From Demequina pelophila (GTDB taxonomy: Bacteria; Actinomycetota; Actinomycetes; Actinomycetales; Demequinaceae): a stretch of DNA of 64,000 nucleotides. The stretch is from assembly GCF_000971175.1 (NCBI RefSeq), contig NZ_BBLY01000005.1, positions 1 to 64,000 of the forward strand, given 5' to 3'. This document shows positions 1 through 7,402 of the stretch, piece by piece (within the stretch, counting starts at the first letter, position 1; every line of letters starts with the position of its first letter). A model generated the notes under the pieces. It saw only the letters and a program-made list of their open reading frames with translations, did no database searches and had not been told where the DNA came from. The translations under genes and the position numbers were made by a program.

Positions 1-13
1 GGCCAGAAGAACG

Positions 14-31
14 GTGCGGAGTGTCCGGAGG
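14..31. repeat. Dispersed intergenic repeat copy downstream of malG
   Basis: The 14-mer GTGCGGAGTGTCCG at 14-27 recurs at 38736-38749. Both copies lie 10-20 bases past the stop codon of a minus-strand gene. At 38.7 kb the copy is one arm of a long hairpin; here the partner arm, if present, lies outside the window. Confidence 0.55.
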
Positions 32-46
32 GAGCAGGATCGGGCG

Positions 47-931
47 TCAGCCCTTGACCGAGCCCGCCGTCAGGCCGCCCACGATGTAGCGCTGCAGCGC
101 GAGGAAGAGCAGCAGCACCGGCGTCGCGGCGATGATGGTGCCCGCGGCGAAGATGCCCCAGCGGGCGGACAGCTGGTCCGAGACCCATTGGTACATGCCC
201 ACCGCGAGAGTCCAGTTGTCCTCGGACACCAGCACGATCCTCGCGAGGATGAAGTCGCCGAACGAGGCGATGAACGCGAGCAGGCCGACCACCGCGAGGA
301 TGGGCGTCACCAGCGGCATGATGAGCTTCCAGAAGATCTGGGCGTGGGTGGCGCCGTCGATCTTCGCGGCCTCGTCCATGTCCGCCGGGATCGAGTTGAA
401 GAAGCCGTACATGAGGAAGGTGTTCGCGCCCAGCGCCGTGCCCAGGTACACGCAGATCAGCGCGATCTTCGAGTTGATGCCCAGCGCCGGGACCACGTTG
501 CCCAGCGACAGCAGGAGCAGGAACACGGCGACGAACGCGATGGTCTGCGGGAACATCTGGATGATGAGCAGGCTCGTGAGCGAGAAGCGCCGGCCCTGGA
601 AGCGGAAGCGCGAGAACGCGTAGGCCGCACAGGCGCCCATGAGGACCGCGCCGAAGGCGGACACGCCGCCGATGAACAGGGTGTTGCCCACCCAGGTCCA
701 GAAGCTCGTGTTGTTGAGGTTGGCGAAGTTGTCGAAGCTGATCGTCGCGAACAGGCTCGAGGCGCTGGACAGGCTGCCGCGCTCGTCGAGCGCCGCGGAC
801 AGCACGAAGACGAGGGGGAAGGTCGCGTAGAAGATGATCAGCGCCGCGACGGGGTACTTCCACCCCACCTCGCCCCACCAGCGGCGGCGGCGCGACGGGC
901 TGCGTCGGACGGGAGTCGTGGTGGTGGACAT
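47..931 (-). CDS. malG: MalG-type carbohydrate ABC transporter permease
   Basis: Inner-membrane permease of 294 residues, the second transmembrane subunit of a maltose/oligosaccharide-type importer. About six hydrophobic segments are visible. The cytoplasmic EAA loop that docks the ATPase starts near residue 187 (EAAKIDGATHAQIF). The ATG overlaps the malF stop by one base (TGATG), and a GAGGAG lies 8 bases upstream inside malF, so translation is probably coupled. No ATPase gene is in the cluster, so a shared MsmK/MalK-like ATPase elsewhere probably energises it; this is common for actinobacterial sugar importers. The substrate cannot be read from the sequence. Confidence 0.9.
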   Translation of the reverse strand: MSTTTTPVRRSPSRRRRWWGEVGWKYPVAALIIFYATFPLVFVLSAALDERGSLSSASSLFATISFDNFANLNNTSFWTWVGNTLFIGGVSAFGAVLMGACAAYAFSRFRFQGRRFSLTSLLIIQMFPQTIAFVAVFLLLLSLGNVVPALGINSKIALICVYLGTALGANTFLMYGFFNSIPADMDEAAKIDGATHAQIFWKLIMPLVTPILAVVGLLAFIASFGDFILARIVLVSEDNWTLAVGMYQWVSDQLSARWGIFAAGTIIAATPVLLLFLALQRYIVGGLTAGSVKG

Positions 932-2547
932 CACTGGATCTCCTCGAGCTTGCGGGTCTGCCGGAACGCGATCGCGGAGACGATTCCGACCACGACGAAC
1001 ACGACGATGGACAGCGCGGCCGCGAGGCCGTAGTCGGCACGACCGCCCGCCACGCCCGAGATCTGGTAGATCGCGGAGATGAGGATGTCGGTGGAGCCGA
1101 TGGGCACGCTCGTGTCGGTGAACCGTGGCCCGCCGTTGGTGAGCATGTAGATGATGGTGAAGTTGTTGAAGTTGAAGGCGAACGATGCGATGGCCAGGGG
1201 CGCGGTCGACACCATCAGCAGGGGGAAGGTGATCGAGCGGAACTGCCGCCACTTGCTCGCGCCGTCGATCTGGGCCGCCTCCATGGTCTCGGACGGCAGC
1301 GCCTGGAGCGCGCCGGTGCAGACGAGGAACCAGTACGGATAGCTGAGCCACAGGTTCACCGCGAGGATCGACAGCTTCGCGAGCCACGGGTCGCCCAGCC
1401 AGTTGATGTTCTGGCCGAAGAAGAACCAGTCATTGATGACGCCGAACTCGGCGTTGAGCATGCCGCGCCACAGCAGCGCGGACAGGAACGCCGGGAACGC
1501 GTACGGGAGGATGAAGAGGGTGCGCAGGATCTTGCGCCCCTTGATGCGGTCGTCGTTGAAGACGAGCGCGAAGAACAGTCCCAGCAGGAAGCTCGTCGCC
1601 ACGGTGAGGATCGCGAACGCGAAGGTCCACAGGGTCACCCGCAGCAGCGGCTGCTGGTACTCGGAGCTGGTGACGGCCTTGGTGAAGTTCTCGAAGCCCA
1701 CGTTGACGTACCAGCCGGCGGGCAGGCTCGAGCCGTCGTCGCCCACGAAGGTGCCGTACTCGTTGCCGGTGTAGACCACGCCGGTGTCGACATTGGTGAG
1801 GGTCTCCGCCTCCTCGTCCCAGTGCAGGGAGGAGCGGTAGACGCGGGCCGTCGAGCCCTCGCGGGTGCGCAGCGAGCCCTCGTCGGCGTCGTCGGAGACG
1901 GGCACGCGCAGGTCGACGACCTCCTGCGCGAGCTCCTGGTCGGTGAGCAGGGTCGCGCGCGGGATGACCTCCCAGCCCGGCACCTCGGCGGGCCGGCCGT
2001 TGTCGTCGAGCACCGCATCGGCCACCTCGACGAGCGGCTCCTCCTCGGTGCCCACGAGGATCACGCCGTCCTCGTTGACCGCGAAGCCCAGCGTCTCGCC
2101 GTCGCGCACGACGGACAGCGGGTAGGTGGCGGAGCCCTCGACCTCGCGCTCGGCCTGGATGAGCGCGGCGTCGACGGCCTGCTGCTGCGACCCGTTGTGG
2201 CCGGAGCCGTAGTTGGTGGTCGCGATGTACGCGGTGTACCCCATGGTGAACACCTGGAACACCAGCAGGAACACCAGGCCGGGGTAGATGTACTTGAGCG
2301 GCAGCATCCGCTTGGAGAAGTACACCCAGTCGGCGACGAGGAGCAGGACCACCATCGCGCCGAGGATCACCCAGGCCTCGGCGGCGTACGCGGAGAGGAT
2401 CGCCGACAGGCCGACCGCGTTGACCAGCATCATGAGCACGAGCTTCACGAGGAAGCCCGCCCCGAGCCCCCGGAACTGCCGGGCGTGGGACTCGCGCGGG
2501 GCCTTGGGAGGCGCGGCCTCCACCGTGCCGCCGGGACCTGTCGACAT
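931..2547 (-). CDS. malF: MalF-type permease with large extracytoplasmic insertion
   Basis: Permease of 538 residues, much longer than the ~300 residues usual for sugar permeases. After three N-terminal membrane segments a soluble stretch of roughly residues 110-265 precedes the core permease domain. This placement matches the periplasmic P2 loop of enteric MalF, which contacts the binding protein. The EAA loop reads EAAQIDGASKWRQF. Two ATGs stand in tandem at 2550 and 2547. AAGGAG is only 2 bases from the first and 5 from the second, so I place the start at 2547. It lies between malE and malG in one operon. Confidence 0.9.
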   Translation of the reverse strand: MSTGPGGTVEAAPPKAPRESHARQFRGLGAGFLVKLVLMMLVNAVGLSAILSAYAAEAWVILGAMVVLLLVADWVYFSKRMLPLKYIYPGLVFLLVFQVFTMGYTAYIATTNYGSGHNGSQQQAVDAALIQAEREVEGSATYPLSVVRDGETLGFAVNEDGVILVGTEEEPLVEVADAVLDDNGRPAEVPGWEVIPRATLLTDQELAQEVVDLRVPVSDDADEGSLRTREGSTARVYRSSLHWDEEAETLTNVDTGVVYTGNEYGTFVGDDGSSLPAGWYVNVGFENFTKAVTSSEYQQPLLRVTLWTFAFAILTVATSFLLGLFFALVFNDDRIKGRKILRTLFILPYAFPAFLSALLWRGMLNAEFGVINDWFFFGQNINWLGDPWLAKLSILAVNLWLSYPYWFLVCTGALQALPSETMEAAQIDGASKWRQFRSITFPLLMVSTAPLAIASFAFNFNNFTIIYMLTNGGPRFTDTSVPIGSTDILISAIYQISGVAGGRADYGLAAALSIVVFVVVGIVSAIAFRQTRKLEEIQ

Positions 2548-2613
2548 CATTTCTCCTTATTTACCAGCGCCGATGCGAGGGCTGCGTCGCGCTCGGCGTG
2601 GGCTCGACGCGTG

Positions 2614-2645
2614 CGTGGGGCGGGGCCTCACGGCCCCGCCCCACG
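2614..2645 (-). promoter_or_regulatory. Perfect 14-bp stem-loop between malE and malF
   Basis: The arms 2614-2627 and 2632-2645 are perfectly complementary and all but one pair per arm-end region is G-C; the loop is TCAC. The malE stop is 7 bases upstream and malF starts about 65 bases downstream. No T-run follows. By analogy with other binding-protein operons, it may protect malE mRNA or partly terminate, giving more binding protein than permease. Confidence 0.7.
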
Positions 2646-2651
2646 GTGGGT

Positions 2652-3917
2652 TCAGCTGATCGCGGCGGTGAGGTCCTCGATCATCTTGGTCCAGGTCGCC
2701 TCGGGGTCGGCGCCCTTGATGATGGCGGACTCAGCAGCGTTCCAGAAGTCCCAGACCGAGCCCATCTCGGGGATGCTCGGCATCGGGACGCCGTCCTCGG
2801 CCGAGGCCTGGAAGCCCGCGACGTACTCGCCGCCGGCCGCGGTGTCGACGCCGTCGAACGCGGGCAGGCGCGGGTCGGCGTCGAAGAGCGCCTGCATGGC
2901 GTCCGGGGTCGCGATGTAGTTGGTGAGGAACTCGTTCGCGAGCAGCGTGTTGGCGGACTGCGACGAGACGTAGAAGCCCTGGACACCCACGAACGGGGCG
3001 GCGGTCTCGCCACCGGCCGACGGCACGGGGTTGACCGTGAAGTTCACGTCGCCGAACTCGCCCAGCGCCCAGGGGCCCTGGATGGTGAAGGCGCACTCGC
3101 CCGAGTTGAAGAGCTCGTTGTTGATCGCGTAGTCGACGGTGGTCGAGATGTAGCCGTTGCCGGCCTCGCCGTTCTCCGCGAGGAAGTTGGCGAATGCCAG
3201 GCCGGCCTCGCCGCCCATGCCCACCTCGGAGGTGTAGGAGCCGTCCTCCTGGACGAACACGGGGGCGCCGAACGAGGTCTGCAGCGGGTACATGGTGTAG
3301 CCGTCGCCGGTCTCGCCCGCGGTGTTGATGCAGAACGGGCGCTCCGCGCCGGCGTCGATGCCCGCCTGGATCATGTCGTCCCACGTCGCGGGGGCCTCGG
3401 CGCCCACGAGGTCGACGTTCTGGACGAGCGCGATGGCCTCGAGCGCGTACGGCATGCCGTACTGCTGGCCGTCGTAGCTCATGGCGTCCAGACCCACCTG
3501 CGCGAACGAGTCCGCGTTGGCACCCAGGTCGACGGTGTTGACCACGCCGGCCTCGACGAGCGCGCCCAGCCAGTCGTGCGCACCCACGGTGATGTCGGGG
3601 CCCTCGCCCGTCGGCACCTGCGAGATGAAGTCCGCGCGGATGTCCTCGAAGTTCTTCTGGACGAGCGTCACGGTCGCGCCGGTCTCGGCCTCGAACGTCG
3701 CGGCGGCGGCCTCGACGGCGCCCTCGCGGTTCTCGTCGACCCACACGACCAGCTCGGCGGTGCTCTCGGGCGCCGTGGTCTCCTCGGCGGCGGTGGTCTC
3801 CTCCGCGGTGGGCTCGGCGGCGACGTCGGCGGCGGTGTCCTCGGCGGACCCGCCGCAGGCGGCGAGCAGCGCGACGGAGGTGAGCAGCGCTGCTCCCATC
3901 CCGATCTTCTTGTGCAT
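2652..3917 (-). CDS. malE: Sugar ABC transporter substrate-binding lipoprotein
   Basis: Lipoprotein of 421 residues. The signal peptide ends in lipobox LLAAC (Cys21), followed by an acidic Ala/Glu/Thr-rich linker to about residue 55 and a family 1/13-type binding fold (ELVVWVDENREGA at its start, GEGPDITVGAHDWLG further on). It captures extracellular oligosaccharide for MalFG. The ATG at 3917 has AAGGAA at suitable spacing; longer upstream frames have no signal peptide. Transcription probably starts from the operator-covered promoter near 4020. The family assignment is firm. The maltose versus galactoside preference is open, because the gene upstream is a GH42 galactosidase. Confidence 0.9.
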   Translation of the reverse strand: MHKKIGMGAALLTSVALLAACGGSAEDTAADVAAEPTAEETTAAEETTAPESTAELVVWVDENREGAVEAAAATFEAETGATVTLVQKNFEDIRADFISQVPTGEGPDITVGAHDWLGALVEAGVVNTVDLGANADSFAQVGLDAMSYDGQQYGMPYALEAIALVQNVDLVGAEAPATWDDMIQAGIDAGAERPFCINTAGETGDGYTMYPLQTSFGAPVFVQEDGSYTSEVGMGGEAGLAFANFLAENGEAGNGYISTTVDYAINNELFNSGECAFTIQGPWALGEFGDVNFTVNPVPSAGGETAAPFVGVQGFYVSSQSANTLLANEFLTNYIATPDAMQALFDADPRLPAFDGVDTAAGGEYVAGFQASAEDGVPMPSIPEMGSVWDFWNAAESAIIKGADPEATWTKMIEDLTAAIS

Positions 3918-4018
3918 GGTTTTCCTTCCAGAGTTGTGTCGCGGGGAGCGCCTCTGGCGAGTTCGCTCCATCGCGACGTTTGGGGTTTCGCATCCCCCGG
4001 AGGGGATCGACGAAGTCA

Positions 4019-4024
4019 AGTGTA
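4019..4024 (-). promoter_or_regulatory. Putative malE -10 box (TACACT)
   Basis: TACACT on the minus strand fits the actinobacterial TAnnnT -10 and would start transcription about 95 bases before malE. It overlaps the left half of the LacI-type operator. The -35 position falls in the palindrome at 4039-4052, where no consensus -35 is seen. Confidence 0.45.
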
Positions 4025-4034
4025 AGCGCTTGCA
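4021..4034. promoter_or_regulatory. LacI-family operator upstream of malE
   Basis: TGTAAGCGCTTGCA is a near-perfect palindrome with the central CG and AAGCGCTT core typical of LacI/GalR-family operators. It overlaps the predicted -10 box. The regulator at 6283-7299 is the obvious candidate ligand. Binding would block malEFG transcription until an inducer arrives. Confidence 0.8.
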
Positions 4035-4038
4035 CTGG

Positions 4039-4052
4039 GTGGTCATGACCAC
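4039..4052. promoter_or_regulatory. Second perfect palindrome over the malE -35 region
   Basis: GTGGTCATGACCAC is a perfect 14-bp inverted repeat. Its centre is 18 bp from the centre of the LacI-type operator. The TGGT-N4-ACCA layout resembles GntR-family half-sites, but no GntR regulator is in the window. It could also act as the end of the GH42 transcript, which stops 25 bases upstream. Confidence 0.5.
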
Positions 4053-4076
4053 GGTGCGCGGCGCCCGCACGCGGAT

Positions 4077-6098
4077 TCAGGCGATGGCGCCTCCGGGCCG
4101 ACGCACCACGGCCACGCCGCCCGCGGGGATCTCCAGGTCGCCGTCGGCGACCGCGCCCGTCAGCAGGTCCGTGCCAGCGAGCGGGAGCCGGGCCGGGGCG
4201 TCGGCGTGGTTGACCGCGACCACGAAGTCCTCGCCGTCGCCGTGCCGGGTGACCACCTCGAGGTCCTCGGGCAGCCGGTCCGGGACGATGCCCGCGTCCG
4301 CGTAGGCGGCCTCGAACACGGGCGCGAGCGAGCGCACGTCCAGGCGCGTGCCCACATACCAGCCCACACCCGCGCCGCGCTCGTGGCGCGTGACGGCGGG
4401 CTTGCCGGCGCCCGGCCCGGAGATGTGCTCCGCGACCACCTCGGCACCGTGCAGCTGGATGTCCTCCTGCCACACGTCGGCGGGCAGCAGCGTCTCCTCG
4501 CCGCGCGCCCACCGGACCGAGGCCCCCTCGCCCTCGCGCAGCGGCAGGAACTCCTCGACCGTGACGCCCAGCGCGTCCTTGAGCGGCGCGAGGAAGCCGC
4601 CCGCGTGCACCGCCTCGTTCTCATCGACGATGCCGGAGAAGAAGTTCACCAGCAGCGTGCCGCCGCCCTCGACGTAGCGCGTGAGGTTCTCCGCGCCGTC
4701 CTTGGTGAGCAGGTACGACGCGGGGGCCACCACCAGCTTGTACGCGGACAGGTCGTGGGTCGGGAGGGCGAAGTCGACGGTGACGTTGTCGCGCCACAGC
4801 CGCTCGTAGAAGGCGCGCATGCGCTCGCGGAACTGGACGTCGTCCGAGGGGCGCCACTCGAGGTCCTGCGCCCAGAGCGACTCCCAGTCGTACAGGACCG
4901 CGGCCTCGGCCCGGACCTCCGAGCCCTTCACGGGCGCGAGGTCCGCGAGGTGCCCGCCCAGCTCGACGACCTCGCGGAAGACGCGGGACCGCGGGCCGGC
5001 GTGCGGCACCATCGCGGAGTGGAACTTCTCCGCGCCGGAGCGCGAGGCGCGCCACTGGAAGAACATGATCGCGTCGGCGCCGCGGCCCAGGTGGGTGAGC
5101 GCGTTGCGACGCATCTCCCCCGGACGCTTGGCCACGTTGCGGCCCTGCCAGTTGACCGCGGAGGTCGAGTGCTCCATGAGGATCCACGGGCGGCCGCGGG
5201 CGACGGACCGGGTCAGGTCCGCGGACAGCGCCAGCGCCACGTGCGCCTCGGGGTCCGGCGCCCACAGGTAGTGGTCGTCGGCGACCACGTCGACGAGCTC
5301 CGCCCACTTCCACAGGTCGCAGTTCCACGACTGGTGCGCCATGAAGTTGGTGGTGACGGGCTGGGTCGCGAACTCGCGGATCGCGGCCTTCTCGCGCGAG
5401 AAGCAGGCCCGCAGCTGGTCGTCGGTGAAGCGCATGAAGTCGAGCTGCTGCGCGGGGTTGCCGGTGGTGGCGGTCTTGGCGGGGGCGCCCACGTGCTCCC
5501 ACTCGCCGTAGACCTGGCCCCAGAACATGGTGCCCCAGGCCTGGTTGAGTCCGTCGAGCGAGCCGTAGCGGGCCTTGAGCCATTCCCGCCATGCGGCGAC
5601 CGCGGCCGGCGAGTAGTCCTCGCCCACCGGCACGCCGTACTCGTTGTGGACGTGCCACATCACCACGGCCGGGTGGTCGGCGTAGCGCTCGGCCAGCCTG
5701 CGCGAGATGCGGACGCACGCCTCCTGGTAGGCGGGGTGGCTGTGCGAGGCCATGCCGCGCGAGCCGGGACCCACCACGAGGCCGTCCTTGTCGATGACGC
5801 GCGCGTCGGGGTGGTTGGCGTAGAACCACGCGGGCGGGGCGACCGTGGGCGTGGCGAGGTCCGCCGCGATGCCGTGCTCGTGGAGCAGGTCGAGCAGCTC
5901 GTCCATCCAGGAGAAGTCGTACTCGCCCTCGCGCGGCTCGAGCATGGCCCACGAGAAGATGCCGACGGAGACCAGGTTGACGCCGGCCTCGCGCATGAGC
6001 GCCACGTCCTCGCGCCACGTCTCGCGCGGCCACTGCTCCGGGTTGTAGTCGCCTCCGTAGGCGAGCCCGTCGACCTGCGGCCAGCTGAAGTTCGTCAC
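4077..6098 (-). CDS. GH42 beta-galactosidase
   Basis: Cytoplasmic glycoside hydrolase of 673 residues, the usual GH42 length. The N-terminus reads GGDYNPEQWPRETW, typical of the family TIM barrel. The acid/base Glu153 lies in HNEYG and the nucleophile Glu309 in LMEHSTS. A trimerisation-like and C-terminal beta domain follow. GTG at 6098 is chosen because GAGGAG lies just upstream and the family motif begins within 15 residues. It removes terminal beta-galactose from imported oligosaccharides. It has no signal peptide, which fits uptake by MalEFG downstream on the same strand. It probably shares control with the divergent LacI regulator. Confidence 0.9.
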   Translation of the reverse strand: MTNFSWPQVDGLAYGGDYNPEQWPRETWREDVALMREAGVNLVSVGIFSWAMLEPREGEYDFSWMDELLDLLHEHGIAADLATPTVAPPAWFYANHPDARVIDKDGLVVGPGSRGMASHSHPAYQEACVRISRRLAERYADHPAVVMWHVHNEYGVPVGEDYSPAAVAAWREWLKARYGSLDGLNQAWGTMFWGQVYGEWEHVGAPAKTATTGNPAQQLDFMRFTDDQLRACFSREKAAIREFATQPVTTNFMAHQSWNCDLWKWAELVDVVADDHYLWAPDPEAHVALALSADLTRSVARGRPWILMEHSTSAVNWQGRNVAKRPGEMRRNALTHLGRGADAIMFFQWRASRSGAEKFHSAMVPHAGPRSRVFREVVELGGHLADLAPVKGSEVRAEAAVLYDWESLWAQDLEWRPSDDVQFRERMRAFYERLWRDNVTVDFALPTHDLSAYKLVVAPASYLLTKDGAENLTRYVEGGGTLLVNFFSGIVDENEAVHAGGFLAPLKDALGVTVEEFLPLREGEGASVRWARGEETLLPADVWQEDIQLHGAEVVAEHISGPGAGKPAVTRHERGAGVGWYVGTRLDVRSLAPVFEAAYADAGIVPDRLPEDLEVVTRHGDGEDFVVAVNHADAPARLPLAGTDLLTGAVADGDLEIPAGGVAVVRRPGGAIA

Positions 6099-6269
6099 GT
6101 CGCTCCTCGCGTGCGGGTCGAGGCCGCGCGGCGGCGCCCTCGTTGGCGGTCTCTCCTCACCGGACCCGAGGTCCGGCCGGCGGCCCCGGCTGGGACCGTG
6201 CACAGTTGTACCCCGGGATCCCGGCCGGATGCAAACCGGCCGCCCCCGCGCATCGTCCCCCGCCTGGGC

Positions 6270-6275
6270 TACCCT
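6270..6275 (+). promoter_or_regulatory. lacI -10 box (TACCCT), leaderless arrangement
   Basis: TACCCT is followed by a 7-base spacer and then the ATG at 6283, so the expected transcription start is the A of the start codon. No Shine-Dalgarno sequence is present. This fixes the lacI start at 6283. Confidence 0.55.
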
Positions 6276-6282
6276 CGGGCGC

Positions 6283-7299
6283 ATGCCCACCCCCGCCGAC
6301 GCCCGCCGCAAGCCGACCATCCGCGACGTCGCGGCGGTCGCGGGAGTCTCCCGCGGCACCGTCTCGCGCGTGCTCAACGGCGGCCGGTGGGTGTCCCCCG
6401 AGGCGCAGGCGGCCGTCGAGAAGGCGATCGAGACCACCGGATACCAGGCCAACCACCACGCCCGCTCGCTGGCGACCGGGCGCGCGAACTCCGTGGCCTT
6501 CCTGCTCACCGAGCCGCACCACCTGCTGTTCGAGGACCCGACCTTCTCGCGCCTGCTGCGCGGCGCCCTCGACGAGCTCGCGCGGCGGTCGATGACCCTG
6601 GTCCTGCTCGTCGCGGGCACCGCGGACGAGCGCGCCCGGATCGCCACCTACGTGACCGGCGGGCACGTCGACGGCGTCATGCTCATCTCCGCGCACGAGT
6701 CCGACCCGCTGCTCGACGGCCTCATCGCGGCGGGCGTCCCCACCGTCACCTGCGGCGCTCCCCTGGGTCACCTCGCGGACGTCGCGAGCGTCGCGATCGA
6801 CGAGGTCGAGGCGGCCCGCACCCTCACCCGCCACCTGATCTCCCAGGGGCATCGCCGCATCGGCATGATCACCGGCCCGCCGGACACGCCGGGCGGCCGC
6901 TACCGCCTGGCCGGCTTCCGCGAGGAGCTGGGCGAGCGGTTCACCCCCGCGCTCGTCGCGCCCGGCGACTACTCGCGGGAGTCGGGCCGCGCCGCGATGC
7001 GGGCGCTGCTCGCCGCCCCCGAGCGCCCGGACGCCGTCTTCGCCGCATCGGACCTCATGGCCCTGGGCGCGCTCGAGACGCTGCGCGAGGCGGGACTGCG
7101 GACGCCCGAGGACGTCGCCGTCGCGGGGTTCGACGATGCGCGCGAGGCCGCCACCGCGAACCCGCCCCTCACCACCGTCCACCAGCCGTTCGAGGACATC
7201 GCGGCGCAGATGGTCGACCTGCTCGTGGGCATCATCGACGGCGGCGAGGTCGCCGCGCGCACCCTGCCCGGGTCGCTCGTGGTGCGCGACTCCGCCTGA
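6283..7299 (+). CDS. LacI-family transcriptional regulator
   Basis: Regulator of 338 residues. The N-terminal helix-turn-helix and hinge helix are clear (KPTIRDVAAVAGVSRGTVSR, residues ~11-30), followed by a periplasmic-binding-protein-like effector domain. It is divergent from the GH42-malEFG cluster. It most likely represses that cluster through the palindrome at 4021-4034 and is released by a galactoside or oligosaccharide inducer. The start follows from the TACCCT box 7 bases upstream (leaderless). No matching operator is visible in the 184-bp divergent gap, which holds only a 12-bp palindrome at 6213-6224 (CCGGGATCCCGG) and one copy of the CGCATCGTCC motif. Confidence 0.9.
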   Translation: MPTPADARRKPTIRDVAAVAGVSRGTVSRVLNGGRWVSPEAQAAVEKAIETTGYQANHHARSLATGRANSVAFLLTEPHHLLFEDPTFSRLLRGALDELARRSMTLVLLVAGTADERARIATYVTGGHVDGVMLISAHESDPLLDGLIAAGVPTVTCGAPLGHLADVASVAIDEVEAARTLTRHLISQGHRRIGMITGPPDTPGGRYRLAGFREELGERFTPALVAPGDYSRESGRAAMRALLAAPERPDAVFAASDLMALGALETLREAGLRTPEDVAVAGFDDAREAATANPPLTTVHQPFEDIAAQMVDLLVGIIDGGEVAARTLPGSLVVRDSA

Positions 7300-7390
7300 C
7301 CCGCCGCCCTCCCCGCACCGTCGCCCGACCCTCGCCGCGACCCCTCGCCCGCCCCCGCCCCGGGGCTCACACATGACAACGGTATGCAGG

Positions 7391-7396
7391 TAGGTT
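7391..7396 (+). promoter_or_regulatory. glgE -10 box (TAGGTT), leaderless arrangement
   Basis: TAGGTT is 6 bases before the ATG at 7403, where no Shine-Dalgarno sequence exists. Transcription would start at or next to the start codon. Confidence 0.5.
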
Positions 7397-7402
7397 CGAC
7401 CC

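Noticed and set aside
639-830. Short plus-strand ORF inside malG
   Set aside because: It is antisense to a clear permease gene and has no signals of its own; the same holds for many other short frames.
4206-7376. 1056-residue plus-strand open frame
   Set aside because: It is antisense to the GH42 gene and reads through lacI in another frame. Composition is Arg/Gly/Val/Leu-rich without motifs, as expected from GC-rich codon bias.
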